NCBI RefSeq assembly: GCF_027270735.1
Contig: NZ_JAPWIJ010000004.1
Location: 454,544 to 518,543, forward strand
DNA from: Rhodococcus ruber
GTDB lineage: Bacteria; Actinomycetota; Actinomycetes; Mycobacteriales; Mycobacteriaceae
Direction of reading: 5' to 3'
Length of the DNA: 64,000 nucleotides
The notes below the pieces were generated by a model that had not been told where the DNA came from, did not search any database, and saw only the letters and a program-made list of their open reading frames with translations. The first letter of the stretch is position 1. The number at the start of each line of letters is the position of its first letter. A program made the translations under genes and the position numbers. Below are positions 50,598 through 59,680 of the stretch, piece by piece.

Positions 50598-51454
50598 GCC
50601 GCTACCTCCGCACCGAGGTGTGCGAGTACGACGTCGTCCACGGTAGCGTCTTCGACGGTCCAGCCCGGTCGCGCTGTCTCCGGTCTGGTGCCGCGGACGA
50701 CGAATACCGTTGCACCGGAACCGGATACGTCGGAGACGATGGTTCCGTTGTCAACGGTGGGTTCGTCAGCGGTGCTACCGACGAGGAGGTAGTGCTCGGC
50801 GGTGATGGCATCCAGGTCACCGTCGAGTCGAATCCCTCCGTCGCGCAACAGGAGTAGTCGGTCGGCGACGTCGACCAGTTCCGACAACACATGAGACGAG
50901 AGGACGATGGTCGTGCCGTTCTCGGCCGCGTCGCGCATGAGAGTTCGGGCCACGGCGCGACGGGCGACCGGATCCAGGTCGGCGAGAGGCTCGTCGAGCA
51001 GCAGTACCTGCGGTCGCCGACCCAGGGCCAAGGCCAGCGCGACCCGGGTGCGGTGGCCGGGGGAGAGTGACTTGACGCGTGCCGAGGCGGCTATGCCCGC
51101 TGCGTCCACGAGTTCTGCCGCGTACGCATCGTCCCAGTGCACGTTGGTGTTTCGGCCGAACCGGAGCGTATCGGCGACGGTGAAGTGCGGATAAAGGGGT
51201 TTGTGCTGAGCGAGGTAGGAGAGGCCGGGCGCGATCCCACGTTGGCCCACGGCTTCGCCCAGCACTCGAATGTTCCCGGAATCCGGTGTGAGCAGTCCGA
51301 CGGCCAGCGACATCAGAGTCGACTTGCCTGCACCGTTGGAGCCGACCAACGCTGTGACGCTTCCTCTTTCGATGGCAAACGAGCAGTGGTCGAGGACAGT
51401 CTTTCGGCGGAACGACTTGACCACCTCGTCCATGGTGAGAACTGCGTCGGTCAT
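50594..51454 (-). CDS. ABC transporter ATP-binding protein
   Basis: 286 residues from ATG 51454, overlapping the gntR stop by 4 bp; an upstream extension of the frame lies in gntR. Walker A GSNGAGKST is at about 38-46 and Walker B LLLDEPLADLDP is clear, with the switch His in VLSSHVLSEL. The signature motif reads LSPGH instead of LSGGQ, a double departure. A C-terminal extension of about 65 residues follows the ATPase core. It energises the permease encoded next. Confidence 0.92.
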   Translation of the reverse strand: MTDAVLTMDEVVKSFRRKTVLDHCSFAIERGSVTALVGSNGAGKSTLMSLAVGLLTPDSGNIRVLGEAVGQRGIAPGLSYLAQHKPLYPHFTVADTLRFGRNTNVHWDDAYAAELVDAAGIAASARVKSLSPGHRTRVALALALGRRPQVLLLDEPLADLDPVARRAVARTLMRDAAENGTTIVLSSHVLSELVDVADRLLLLRDGGIRLDGDLDAITAEHYLLVGSTADEPTVDNGTIVSDVSGSGATVFVVRGTRPETARPGWTVEDATVDDVVLAHLGAEVAA

Positions 51455-51852
51455 GATCCGTCTCTTTCCGGTCGGTCGAAGTGGGTGTCGAGGGCAGCGG
51501 TGACGATGGCCTCGAGGTCCGGTCGGTCCAGTCCAGCTGCGAGGCAATGGCGAATCCAGCGGCCCAGTTCGTTCTCGAGGGCCGATCGTTCGGCCATGCC
51601 GGGTTTCGCCAGAGAGGCGACGACGAAGGTTCCCGATCCGGTCCGTGGTTCGACCAGGCCTTCTCGTTCGAGTTCGCGGTAGGCCTTGAGCACGGTGTTC
51701 GGGTTGATGGCAAGCGCCGTGACCACGTCTTTCGCCGTCGGGAGCTTGTCGCCGACAGTGAGTGATCCGAGGCGTAAGGCCTGTTTGGTCTGCAGTATCA
51801 GTTGGACATATGTGGGGATGCCGGACTGACGATCGATACGGTAGGCGATCAC
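51451..51852 (-). CDS. GntR-family repressor, YtrA subfamily
   Basis: 133 residues from GTG 51852 (aaaggg upstream). The winged-helix N-terminus holds IPTYVQLILQTKQALRLGSLTVGDKLPTA split by the usual wing, NPNTVLKAYRELEREGLVEPRTGSGTFV. A short C-terminal helical region, too small for a metabolite domain, marks the YtrA type. It heads a three-gene operon with ATPase and permease, each overlapping by 4 bp. An inverted repeat sits 12-27 bp before its start, fitting autorepression. Confidence 0.9.
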   Translation of the reverse strand: MIAYRIDRQSGIPTYVQLILQTKQALRLGSLTVGDKLPTAKDVVTALAINPNTVLKAYRELEREGLVEPRTGSGTFVVASLAKPGMAERSALENELGRWIRHCLAAGLDRPDLEAIVTAALDTHFDRPERDGS

Positions 51853-51860
51853 CAGGACCC

Positions 51861-51882
51861 TTTCACTAGTTGATTAGTGGAA
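51861..51882. promoter_or_regulatory. Operator of the YtrA-type operon
   Basis: CACTA (51864-51868) and TAGTG (51875-51879) flank a 6-bp spacer, and outer TT/AA extend the dyad to 51861-51882. It lies just upstream of the gntR start, overlapping the likely transcription start. GntR/YtrA proteins bind dyads of this size. Confidence 0.65.
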
Positions 51883-51950
51883 GACGGTAATGCGGACTGG
51901 TCTGTTTGTCCAACATCGGCCTGCCGGGAATGGGTCGTACCGTTCTCGGC

Positions 51951-52340
51951 ATGACACCTGATACGGAAACGATCGACCGCTTCTTCGCTCGCTACACGGG
52001 GTATCTGACCTCGGGTGATCTCGACGGTCTGGCCGAAATCTACAACTATCCTGCTTTGGCTGTGACAGCGCGGGGTTGCGCGGCGATCGCCGCGCCACAG
52101 CAAACCCGAGAGTTCTTCGAGCAGGGGCAGGCCTACTACCGATCGCGCGGAATACACGGCGTGCGAGCTCGGGACATCGTCACCGAGATCGAGGTGCCGG
52201 GGGTGTGGGTCGGTCATCTGCTTCTGGAAAACCTCGACTCCGACGGCCGGCCGGTGGGAACCGAGCGCAATGCCTATCAGGTGGTGACGGACGAGGACGG
52301 TACTCGTCGGATCGCGGTGACAACGCCCCTCGATGCCTGA
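51951..52340 (+). CDS. SnoaL/NTF2-like fold protein
   Basis: 129 residues from ATG 51951; ATG 51930 and 51906 would lengthen it without homology-like sequence. It begins MTPDTETIDRFFARYTGYLTSGDLDGLAEIYNYPALAV, the alpha-helix/cone start of NTF2-like proteins, and ends in strands VWVGHLLLENLDSDG and RRIAVTTPLD. Members bind small ligands or act as isomerases and hydrolases; no catalytic residues can be named. It is divergent from the YtrA operon. Confidence 0.7.
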   Translation: MTPDTETIDRFFARYTGYLTSGDLDGLAEIYNYPALAVTARGCAAIAAPQQTREFFEQGQAYYRSRGIHGVRARDIVTEIEVPGVWVGHLLLENLDSDGRPVGTERNAYQVVTDEDGTRRIAVTTPLDA

Positions 52341-52401
52341 GGCCGCAGGCGTCGGTCGTGTGCGTTGGAGTCGCCGATCCCGGACCGGTTTCGGGAAATG
52401 C

Positions 52402-52971
52402 TCAAGGGTGTAGAAGGCCTGCAACCAGAGCGTCGACAACGTCGTCCGTCGAGGTGTCCGGATCGACCGGGTAGGTCAAGCGGTCGAGCAGTAGGCCATC
52501 GATCGCGTAGTGGAAGAGTGCGACTTCCTTGCGACCCCCGGGTAGCCCTGCGGCGAGGTTGAATTCGACGTCGGCAGAGAAGTTGGAGCGCTGCCAGCTG
52601 CCCAGCATCTCCCTGACCTCCGGTCGTCTCGATGCCTCGAGCCGCAACTCGAACAATGCAAGTGTCACGTCGCTGTTCGCGAGGAGTCGGGCGACGATGT
52701 CGCGGATGTACGCGCCGAACAGCTCTGGGCTGGGAGGTTGCGCAGCGAGTGGTTCGTGGACCTCCGCGTCGGGGGCAAGTCTCTGACCGATTCGCTCGAT
52801 CAGTCCGGCAATGACGTCGGCGCGGGTCTTGAAGTAGTTCGACGCCGTTCCTCTGGGGACAGCTGCTTCCTCGTCGATGGCGCGGTGGGTCAGTCCACGT
52901 GCACCTTCTGTGGCGAGCAGTCGAAGCCCGGCGTCGGCCAGTTCCGAGCGTCGGAGTGGGTTACGAGCCAT
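52402..52971 (-). CDS. TetR-family transcriptional regulator
   Basis: 189 residues. The DNA-binding start is MARNPLRRSELADAGLRLLATEG with GLTHRAIDEEAAVPRGTASNYFKTRADV as helix-turn-helix. The C-terminal half (LALFELRLEASRRPEVREML, HYAIDGLLLDRLTYP) matches the TetR_C group common in actinobacteria. It is divergent from a DHFR-like reductase gene across 76 bp, which is its likely target. Ligand unknown. Confidence 0.9.
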   Translation of the reverse strand: MARNPLRRSELADAGLRLLATEGARGLTHRAIDEEAAVPRGTASNYFKTRADVIAGLIERIGQRLAPDAEVHEPLAAQPPSPELFGAYIRDIVARLLANSDVTLALFELRLEASRRPEVREMLGSWQRSNFSADVEFNLAAGLPGGRKEVALFHYAIDGLLLDRLTYPVDPDTSTDDVVDALVAGLLHP

Positions 52972-52991
52972 GCCAACAGGCTAGCGGAACC

Positions 52992-53005
52992 ACGACTGTT
53001 GTCGT
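52992..53005. promoter_or_regulatory. Candidate TetR operator
   Basis: ACGAC-TGTT-GTCGT, a dyad with 5-bp arms, lies in the 76-bp divergent gap between the TetR gene and the DHFR-like gene. One more arm position matches with a mismatch in between. The symmetry and place fit an operator; evidence is modest. Confidence 0.45.
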
Positions 53006-53047
53006 AGTCTAACGCAACCACTACATCCGTCGTGATCGGAGAATTTC

Positions 53048-53620
53048 ATGCGTGAACTGGTTTATTACGTCGCCGTCAGTCTCGACGGCTACATCGCTGC
53101 CCCCGACGACTCGTTCGCGGACTTCCCGATGCAGGGCGACCACATCGACATGATTCTGCGTGAGTACACCGACACCATTCCGACACTGGGCCTTCGGGCG
53201 ACGGGACTGACCCCCGACCTGAGTCGTTTCGATACTGTGCTCATGGGGTGGAACACGTACAAGGCCGGTGGAATCCATCCCCCGGAGGGTCCTTACGGCC
53301 ACTTGAAGCAGTACGTTTTCTCGCGCAACCACTCGGGCGTGGAACCGGCCGTGACTCTCACCGGTGAGGAGCCCGTGGCGATGGTTCGAAAGCTGAAGAG
53401 AGAGAACGGGAGTGGAATTTGGCTGGCCGGCGGAGGGATGTTGGCGTCGGCTGTGGCGGGCGAAATAGACAGGCTGATTCTCAAGGTGAACCCGATACTC
53501 CTCGGCTCGGGTAAGCGCCTGTTCGCCGAGCGTGTGTACTCGCCGACCCGAAGTCGCCTCGTGTCCAGTAGGCCCTTCGAATCGGGGGTGGTGGTGAACG
53601 AGTACACGGTCGATCGCTGA
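53048..53620 (+). CDS. Dihydrofolate-reductase-like (RibD C-terminal) family protein
   Basis: 190 residues. It begins MRELVYYVAVSLDGYIAAPDDSF, the standard beta-1/loop of the RibD_C/DHFR-like family. It continues with VLMGWNTYKAG and ends with the NADPH-binding IWLAGGGMLASAV and LKVNPILLGSGKRLF. Likely an NADPH-dependent reductase of unknown substrate, not a true folate enzyme. Controlled by the divergent TetR gene by inference. Confidence 0.88.
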   Translation: MRELVYYVAVSLDGYIAAPDDSFADFPMQGDHIDMILREYTDTIPTLGLRATGLTPDLSRFDTVLMGWNTYKAGGIHPPEGPYGHLKQYVFSRNHSGVEPAVTLTGEEPVAMVRKLKRENGSGIWLAGGGMLASAVAGEIDRLILKVNPILLGSGKRLFAERVYSPTRSRLVSSRPFESGVVVNEYTVDR

Positions 53621-53694
53621 TGCAGAACCGAGGACGACGTCGCACTCGGTACTGTGGAAAGGAACGTTCTTTCTTTCTCAGGTAGGGATTGCAC

Positions 53695-55998
53695 ATGGCT
53701 TTGGGCTCCGACCGGTTCTGGCGTGTACTCGGACGCTCCGCGCAGAAGGCGCAGACCACGTCCCGTCAGCGCGTCGACCGAGCCCAGGAGCACGCCGAGT
53801 GGGCGGCCGCTCTGGACGACAGCGACTTGGCGACAGAGGCGACCGCACTTCGCGTCGACACTGCAGCGCGGCTCGATGTTCCGCGGTACCTCGCACTGGT
53901 GCGTGAGGCGAGCGAGCGAACCCTGTCCATGCGGCCCTTCGACGTCCAGCTCCACGGTGCCGTGCGACTTCTCGCCGGCGACGTGGTGGAGATGGCGACC
54001 GGTGAGGGCAAGACGTTGGCCGGTGCGATCGCTGCCGTCGGATACGTGTTGTCCGGTCGCGCGGTGCACGTCATCTCGGTCAACGACTTCCTCGCACAAC
54101 GCGACGCGCAGTGGATGAAGCCGTTGTTCGAGGTTCTGGGTATCACGGTCGGTTCCATCGGTGAGGCGTCGACCGCGCAGGAGCGTCGCACCGCGTACGC
54201 CTGCGACATCACGTACGCCTCGGTCAACGAGGTCGGCTTCGACGTCCTGCGTGATCATCTGGTGAACGATCGACAGGACCTGGTCTCGCCCGTCCCGGAC
54301 GTCGCGCTGATCGACGAGGCCGACTCCGTCCTGGTGGACGAGGCGCTCGTCCCGTTGGTGCTGGCCGGTTCGGTGTCGGGTGACGTCTCGACGTCGACGG
54401 TGATGAACGCAGTCCGATTGTTGGACAAGGGTGTTCACTACGACACCGATACCGAGGGAAGGAACGTGTTCCTCACCGACGAGGGCGCGTTGCGGATCGA
54501 GAAAGAGCTCGGCGGAATCGATCTGTACTCCGAGCAGCATGTCGGATCGACCCTTGTCGCGGTCAATGTGGCTCTGCACGCGCAGGTGCTGGTGCAGCGC
54601 GACGTCGATTACATCGTCCGTGACGGACGGGTTCAGCTGATCAACGCCTCGCGTGGCCGCGTCGCCGAACTGCAGCGCTGGCCGGACGGGTTACAGGCGG
54701 CGGTCGAGATCAAAGAGGGGCTCGAGCCCACCGAGACCGGCGAAATTCTCGACACGATCACCGTGCAGGCGCTGATCAATCGGTACGCCACGGTGTGCGG
54801 TATGACCGGCACGGCGATGGCGGCGGGGGAGCAGCTTCGTACGTTCTACAGCCTCGGTGTCTCGATCATCGAGCCCAATGTGCCGACCGCGCGTGTCGAC
54901 GAGAACGACCGTGTATACGACACGATCGAGCACAAGAACGCTGCAATTGCACTGCAGGTCAAGGAAATTCACGAGACCGGCCAGCCGATTCTCATCGGAA
55001 CCCATGACGTCGCCGAGTCCGAGGCATTGGCCGAGACTCTCACTGCGTCGGGCGTGGACGTGGTGGTACTGAATGCGAAGAACGATGCGGAGGAGGCAGC
55101 GGTCATCGCCGCGGCCGGAGTGCACGGCGCGGTGACGGTGTCGACTCAGATCGCCGGTCGCGGAACCGATATCAAGCTCGGCGGTCCCGACGGTGCCGAT
55201 CGCGAACGTATTGCCGAGCTCGGCGGACTGTTCGTTCTCGGCACGGGTCGCCACACCACCGAGCGACTCGACAATCAGCTCCGGGGACGCGCAGGTCGGC
55301 AGGGAGATCCGGGTCGTTCGCTGTTCTTCGGCAGCTGGGAGGACGACGTCGTCGAGAACAACATCGGCGACAAGGACGCACCCAAGGGCATCGACGATAC
55401 CGGCCTGTTCACCTCCTCTTCAGCGGCCGACCGCGTCGACCACGCGCAACGCATCGCCGAGGGGCAGATGCTCGAAATTCATTCGCGTACATGGCGTTAC
55501 AACCAGTTGACGGCTCAACATCGCGAGATCCTGGATCGCCGCCGAGCGACGTTGCTCGACTCGAACGAGGCGTTGACTCTGCTCGAGCAACAGTCGCCGA
55601 AGCGCTCGAAAGAGCTCCGCGAGAACGTGTCCGAGGAGACGCTTGTCGAGGTCGCCCGCCAGATAGTCCTGTACCACCTCGATCGATCCTGGTCCGATTA
55701 CCTTGCGCACCTCGCAGACGTGCGTGAGAGCATCCACCTTCGGGCGTTGGGACGCGAAAATCCGTTGGACGAATATCACCGCATCGCGGTCGAAGCGTTC
55801 AGGACGGTGTCGTCGAAGGCGATGGATCTCTCGCACGCCACCTTCGAGTCGGCCGACATCACCTCGGACGGCATCGATCTCGACGACGCCGGTTTGCGTC
55901 GACCGACGTCGACCTGGACGTACATGGTGCACGACAACCCGTTCGCGTCCCGTGGAAATGCCGGTGCGGCCGGCCTGGGGCCGATCTTCGGTGGCTGA
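53695..55998 (+). CDS. secA2: Accessory preprotein translocase ATPase SecA2
   Basis: Second SecA that exports a subset of proteins, some without normal signals. 767 residues from ATG 53695 (ggtaggga upstream), clearly shorter than the roughly 900 of SecA1. Walker A GEGKT is at 103-107 ([12 protein letters not shown]) and DEAD at 207-210. Motif-rich helicase region 2 has [15 protein letters not shown] and [13 protein letters not shown]. It ends in [11 protein letters not shown] with no zinc-binding C-terminus. Mycobacterial SecA2 secretes virulence and lipoprotein substrates. It is fused by an 8-bp overlap to a lipoprotein gene. Confidence 0.95.
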   Translation: MALGSDRFWRVLGRSAQKAQTTSRQRVDRAQEHAEWAAALDDSDLATEATALRVDTAARLDVPRYLALVREASERTLSMRPFDVQLHGAVRLLAGDVVEMATGEGKTLAGAIAAVGYVLSGRAVHVISVNDFLAQRDAQWMKPLFEVLGITVGSIGEASTAQERRTAYACDITYASVNEVGFDVLRDHLVNDRQDLVSPVPDVALIDEADSVLVDEALVPLVLAGSVSGDVSTSTVMNAVRLLDKGVHYDTDTEGRNVFLTDEGALRIEKELGGIDLYSEQHVGSTLVAVNVALHAQVLVQRDVDYIVRDGRVQLINASRGRVAELQRWPDGLQAAVEIKEGLEPTETGEILDTITVQALINRYATVCGMTGTAMAAGEQLRTFYSLGVSIIEPNVPTARVDENDRVYDTIEHKNAAIALQVKEIHETGQPILIGTHDVAESEALAETLTASGVDVVVLNAKNDAEEAAVIAAAGVHGAVTVSTQIAGRGTDIKLGGPDGADRERIAELGGLFVLGTGRHTTERLDNQLRGRAGRQGDPGRSLFFGSWEDDVVENNIGDKDAPKGIDDTGLFTSSSAADRVDHAQRIAEGQMLEIHSRTWRYNQLTAQHREILDRRRATLLDSNEALTLLEQQSPKRSKELRENVSEETLVEVARQIVLYHLDRSWSDYLAHLADVRESIHLRALGRENPLDEYHRIAVEAFRTVSSKAMDLSHATFESADITSDGIDLDDAGLRRPTSTWTYMVHDNPFASRGNAGAAGLGPIFGG

Positions 55999-56398
55999 CG
56001 CGCGGCGCGCGATGGTCGCTCTCGCATTGGGCGTGAGCGCGGTGGCTTCCGGGTGTGCCGACTCGTACGGAGAATTCCCGGCCGACAAGACCTACACGTC
56101 CATCGACACTTCCGACTCGTATATGCCGGTGGACGGAACCACGATCAGGCTCGAATTCGCCGACGACCGAATCTCGGCGGAGGCCGGGTGCAACAGGTTG
56201 TTCGGCACGGTGGACACCTCGCAGGGCAGGATCACCACCGATTCTCTGGGTTCCACCCGAATGGGCTGCCCACAGGCATTGATGGATCAGGACGCGTGGC
56301 TCTCGTCGTTCCTGACGTCCACGCCACGGTGGTCTCGGAACGACGGCACCATGACCCTGGACAACGGCAGCGAACGAATCGTCTTCGCGGAGTCCTGA
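55991..56398 (+). CDS. META-domain (HslJ-like) lipoprotein
   Basis: About 135 residues from GTG 55991, which overlaps secA2 by 8 bp; ATG 56012 is an alternative start that still keeps the signal. Signal [14 protein letters not shown] with lipobox and Cys 22. The META domain follows: [24 protein letters not shown], then [20 protein letters not shown] and [13 protein letters not shown]. The two domain cysteines (GCN, MGC) are typical of the family. Role unknown; HslJ-like proteins are linked to stress. Coupling to secA2 suggests a shared export job. Confidence 0.82.
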   Translation: MADARRAMVALALGVSAVASGCADSYGEFPADKTYTSIDTSDSYMPVDGTTIRLEFADDRISAEAGCNRLFGTVDTSQGRITTDSLGSTRMGCPQALMDQDAWLSSFLTSTPRWSRNDGTMTLDNGSERIVFAES

Positions 56399-56410
56399 CC
56401 GGCCGGAGTT

Positions 56411-56998
56411 CTAGCGCCTGATCCGATCGGTTGTCGAGTGGCGGACTCCGTCGACGAAGAGCCGCAATCCGAAATCGAATCTGCTGGTGGGGTCCGGACT
56501 TTCGAACATGGGGGACGCCTCGGGGGTGAGGGCTCCCGCGGAGTCCATCTGTAGACGCGATTGTTCGTCGACTGTCTGGCCGAGAACGTAGTACAGCAGC
56601 GTGTCGGCGGTCAGTTCCGCGTCGCGTCGCGGAAGTCCCGCGCGAATGCAGACGGCGGCAATGCGTTCGCGGATGTGATTGGTGGTCATCCTCGACGCGT
56701 AGGTCGCGGCGACCAGTTCGGCCCCGTCTCGACGGGAAAGAAGCGCGTCGCGCAGCCGATGAGCGATCTGTTCGATCTGCGTGTCCCATGCGCCCTCTGT
56801 GGGTGGAGCATCGGCGCTGGACAGCAGATGGTCGGCGATCGCGCCGAGCAGGGTCTGTTTGTTGGGGAAGTGCCAGTACAGCGCACCGGGCTGCACGTGA
56901 AGGGACGTCGCCAGCCGGCGCATTGTCAGGTCGGCCAGGCCGTACTCGTCGAGGATGGCAATCGCGCCGTCCAGGACGTCTTGCCTGTTGAGTTGCAC
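56411..56998 (-). CDS. bioQ: Biotin-gene repressor BioQ (TetR family)
   Basis: TetR repressor of biotin synthesis in corynebacteria and mycobacteria. About 195 residues from GTG 56998 with gggggaagca upstream; a TTG at 57010 is less likely. The helix-turn-helix is LADLTMRRLATSLHVQPGALYWHFPNKQTLL. The C-terminal domain has LTADTLLYYVLGQTVDEQSR and FDFGLRLFVDGV. The BioQ assignment rests on the divergent position to bioB and the two TGAAC-N3-GTTCA boxes in the gap. It should autorepress and repress bioB. Confidence 0.88.
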   Translation of the reverse strand: MQLNRQDVLDGAIAILDEYGLADLTMRRLATSLHVQPGALYWHFPNKQTLLGAIADHLLSSADAPPTEGAWDTQIEQIAHRLRDALLSRRDGAELVAATYASRMTTNHIRERIAAVCIRAGLPRRDAELTADTLLYYVLGQTVDEQSRLQMDSAGALTPEASPMFESPDPTSRFDFGLRLFVDGVRHSTTDRIRR

Positions 56999-57060
56999 TG
57001 CTTCCCCCAAGTCGCTCGACGCCTCGTCGCTTTGACAGTAGCCGAGCGCGGTGCCTAACG

Positions 57061-57089
57061 TGAACGCCGTTCAACTTGAACGGTGTTCA
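57061..57089. promoter_or_regulatory. Two tandem BioQ boxes
   Basis: TGAAC-GCC-GTTCA at 57061-57073 and TGAAC-GGT-GTTCA at 57077-57089 both match the 13-bp BioQ operator TGAAC-N3-GTTCA exactly. Their centres are 16 bp apart. The second box has extra flanking symmetry (TTGAAC...GTTCAA). They lie between bioQ and bioB and end 32 bp before the chosen bioB ATG. Confidence 0.9.
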
Positions 57090-57121
57090 ATGAGTCGCCG
57101 TTCGACTACGAGGGGACCGGA

Positions 57122-58114
57122 ATGGACATTCTGCGCACGGCGCGTACACAGGTGCTCGACGACGGAATTGCGCTCGAACGATCTCAGGTTCTCGAGGTCC
57201 TCGAACTCGGCGACGACCGTCTGGAGGAGGCGATGCTGCTGGCGCACGAGGTGCGGATGAAGTGGTGCGGCCCCGAGGTGGAGGTGGAGGGAATTGTCAG
57301 CCTCAAGACCGGGGGATGTCCCGAGGACTGCCACTTCTGCTCGCAATCGGGGCTTTTCGCATCTCCGGTGCGCGCTGCCTGGCTCGACATCCCGTCTCTG
57401 GTCGAGGCGGCCAAGCAGACCGCGAAGACCGGGGCAACGGAATTCTGCATTGTCGCCGCAGTGCGCGGACCCGACGCTCGGCTGCTCGCTCAGGTCGCCG
57501 CGGGAATCGAGGCCATTCGGAACGAGGTCGAGATCGATATCGCCTGCTCGTTGGGCATGCTCGATCAGGATCAGGTCGATCAGCTTGCAGCGATGGGCGT
57601 ACATCGTTACAACCACAACCTCGAGACCTCTCGCTCGTACTTTCCGAACGTGGTGACCACGCACACCTGGGAGGAACGGTGGAACACGCTTCGGATGGTG
57701 CGGGAGGCAGGCATGGAGGTGTGTTGCGGCGGCATCCTCGGGATGGGGGAGACACTCGAGCAGCGTGCCGAGTTCGCGGCCGATCTCACCGCACTTCGGC
57801 CCGACGAAGTGCCGTTGAACTTCCTCAATCCGAGACCGGGGACCCCGTTCGGAGACCTCGACGTGCTACCGGCATCCGATGCTCTGCGCGCCGTCGCCGC
57901 GTTCCGTCTCGCGCTGCCGCGGACGATTCTGCGATTCGCAGGCGGCCGCGAGATCACTCTCGGTGATCTGGGTGCCAAGCAGGGAATTCTCGGCGGCATC
58001 AATGCCGTCATCGTCGGCAACTACCTGACGACGCTCGGTCGTCCGGCAGAACAGGATCTCGATCTTCTCGGCGAGCTGCAGATGCCGATCAAAGCGCTCA
58101 ACTCGACTATCTGA
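57122..58114 (+). CDS. bioB: Biotin synthase BioB
   Basis: Radical-SAM enzyme inserting sulfur into dethiobiotin, last step of biotin synthesis. 330 residues from ATG 57122 with gaggggaccgg upstream; the frame is open from a GTG at 57083, but that codon lies in the second BioQ box. The radical-SAM cluster motif is C66-P-E-D-C70-H-F-C73. The rest is typical: [27 protein letters not shown]. No bioA, bioF or bioD gene is in the window. The next gene encodes the auxiliary protein BsaP. Confidence 0.96.
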   Translation: MDILRTARTQVLDDGIALERSQVLEVLELGDDRLEEAMLLAHEVRMKWCGPEVEVEGIVSLKTGGCPEDCHFCSQSGLFASPVRAAWLDIPSLVEAAKQTAKTGATEFCIVAAVRGPDARLLAQVAAGIEAIRNEVEIDIACSLGMLDQDQVDQLAAMGVHRYNHNLETSRSYFPNVVTTHTWEERWNTLRMVREAGMEVCCGGILGMGETLEQRAEFAADLTALRPDEVPLNFLNPRPGTPFGDLDVLPASDALRAVAAFRLALPRTILRFAGGREITLGDLGAKQGILGGINAVIVGNYLTTLGRPAEQDLDLLGELQMPIKALNSTI

Positions 58115-58136
58115 TGGGCGTATTAGGGTGGGTCGA

Positions 58137-58361
58137 ATGACGAGTGAGACCCGCTACGACCCGTACACCGGTCGGCCTGTCGACGCCGGAGCCGAGGTGG
58201 GTGCGGATTCGTTGTCGGTCGCCGTCCGGCTCGGGTTGGAGCCGCCGCGGTTCTGCGCAGAATGCGGTCGCCGCATGGTGGTGCAGATAGTCCCCGACGG
58301 GTGGTCCTCGGTGTGCTCGCGGCACGGCCTGATCGACTCTGCAGCGACGGGCAGGCGCTAG
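58137..58361 (+). CDS. bsaP: Biotin synthase auxiliary protein BsaP
   Basis: 74 residues from ATG 58137, 22 bp after bioB. It begins [15 protein letters not shown] and has [28 protein letters not shown], with three cysteines in C-x2-C...C order plus a neighbouring His. The counterpart in M. tuberculosis (Rv1590) has recently been described as an iron-sulfur protein needed by actinobacterial BioB. Identity rests on size, cysteine pattern and neighbourhood. Confidence 0.82.
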   Translation: MTSETRYDPYTGRPVDAGAEVGADSLSVAVRLGLEPPRFCAECGRRMVVQIVPDGWSSVCSRHGLIDSAATGRR

Positions 58362-58955
58362 GTGTCCATGTCGGAACTGCTCGAAAGTCCGCCGCGACAC
58401 AGCACCCGCCGGGTTCTGGCGGTGGTGGTAGCGATATCGGTGGCGCTGTCTGCATTGGGCGGAATGCTGTGGGGACTCCTGGTGCCCGCGCAGCAGCTGC
58501 TCGTGGTGGCGCAGGACCGCGGGGCGGCTCTGACCGGTGAGAGTCTGCACCGATTCGACGCCATCGCAATCTTTTCCCTCGTCTCGTTCGCCCTCGGTCT
58601 CGTACTCCCGGTCGGTTGGTGGCTGTGGAAGTCGGAGCGGGGTCCACGGCTGTTCGCGGCTATCTTCGTCGGTGCGCTGGCCGGTTCGATCGCTGCGATC
58701 GTGGTCGGCAATGCTATTGCCGCCCTGCGATTCCCGAAGGCCACCGACCCTGCAGTGGGCTCGATCGTCACGGTGGCACCGAGCATCGAGACCCCACTGG
58801 TACTGATCGTCCAGGCGCTGACGGCGTCGTTGGTCGTTCTGCTGTTGGCAGCAATGAATCCCAACGACAATCTGCGATATACCGATCCCGAACCCGAGGA
58901 ACTGGACGCCGAGCCGTTCCCGCCGCCGTCGTTCGACTCGAATCGGACCGACTGA
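58362..58955 (+). CDS. DUF2567 membrane protein
   Basis: 197 residues from the GTG immediately after the bsaP stop; ATG 58368 is an alternative. Four hydrophobic helices (VLAVVVAISVALSALGGML; FSLVSFALGLVLPVGWWLW; LFAAIFVGALAGSIAAIVVG; LVLIVQALTASLVVLLLA), then a hydrophilic acidic/Pro-rich tail (about 165-197). It follows bioB-bsaP as in M. tuberculosis (Rv1591). Function unknown; its conservation with biotin genes is notable but may only be operon history. Confidence 0.85.
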   Translation: MSMSELLESPPRHSTRRVLAVVVAISVALSALGGMLWGLLVPAQQLLVVAQDRGAALTGESLHRFDAIAIFSLVSFALGLVLPVGWWLWKSERGPRLFAAIFVGALAGSIAAIVVGNAIAALRFPKATDPAVGSIVTVAPSIETPLVLIVQALTASLVVLLLAAMNPNDNLRYTDPEPEELDAEPFPPPSFDSNRTD

Positions 58956-58969
58956 CACGGCGGCCAGGT

Positions 58970-59680
58970 TCACACCTGCGGGGGACGCAACGCGGCGAAC
59001 TCGTCGGTGACCCGAATGCTGTTGTCGGCGAAGCGAAACAGAGCCGGTGGCCTGCCGCCGGCTTTACCCGACGGTGCCCGACGGCCGGTGGGTTCGATGA
59101 CGCCGCGACGGCTCAGTACCCGCTGCAGGTTGGTGGCATCCACCTGGTACCCCAGTGCGGCACCGTAGATTTCACGCAGCGACGAGATCGCGAAGTCGAC
59201 CGGAGCCAGTGCGAAGCCGATGTTGGTGTAGGACAGCTTTGCCACCAGGCGGTGTCGGGCGTGAGCGACGACGGTTCCATGATCGAACGACATGTCGGGA
59301 AGCGCCGAAACCGGGTGCCATGTGGTGTCCGAGGGGAGTGTCGGCTCGGCCGATATCGGCACCAGGCCGAGGAATGTCGACGCGATCCGCCGATCTCCCG
59401 GTACGCGGTCGGGTTCGCTGAAGATGGACAGCTGCTCCAGGTGCGCAACCGAGCGCACATCTACCTTCTCGGCGAGCTGACGGCGCGCGGACGCGGCTAG
59501 ATTCTCGTCGTCGCGCAGGGACCCACCGGGAAGCGACCAGGTGCCGACCTCGGGGTCGAGAGCGCGCTGCCACAGCAGCACTGCCAGTTCGGGACTATCC
59601 GGGTCGGAAAAGGCTCGAACTTGGAACACCGCGATGAGTACTTCGTGGACGGTGCTACGATGAATCATGTTTTCGATCAT
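58970..59680 (-). CDS. nrtR: Nudix-related NAD biosynthesis regulator NrtR
   Basis: 236 residues from ATG 59680; ATG 59668 would cut 4. The N-terminal Nudix-like domain (AVFQVRAFSDPDSPELAVLLWQR, then TWSLPGGSLRDDENLAASARRQL) senses ADP-ribose-type ligands. The C-terminal winged helix (ALGYQVDATNLQRVLSRRGVI, TGRRAPSGKAGGRPPALFRF) binds DNA. The Nudix box is altered (ARRQLAEKV replaces the REXXEEL), so hydrolase activity is probably lost. It is divergent from nadA across a palindrome that covers its own start. Homologue of M. tuberculosis Rv1593c. Confidence 0.92.
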   Translation of the reverse strand: MIENMIHRSTVHEVLIAVFQVRAFSDPDSPELAVLLWQRALDPEVGTWSLPGGSLRDDENLAASARRQLAEKVDVRSVAHLEQLSIFSEPDRVPGDRRIASTFLGLVPISAEPTLPSDTTWHPVSALPDMSFDHGTVVAHARHRLVAKLSYTNIGFALAPVDFAISSLREIYGAALGYQVDATNLQRVLSRRGVIEPTGRRAPSGKAGGRPPALFRFADNSIRVTDEFAALRPPQV

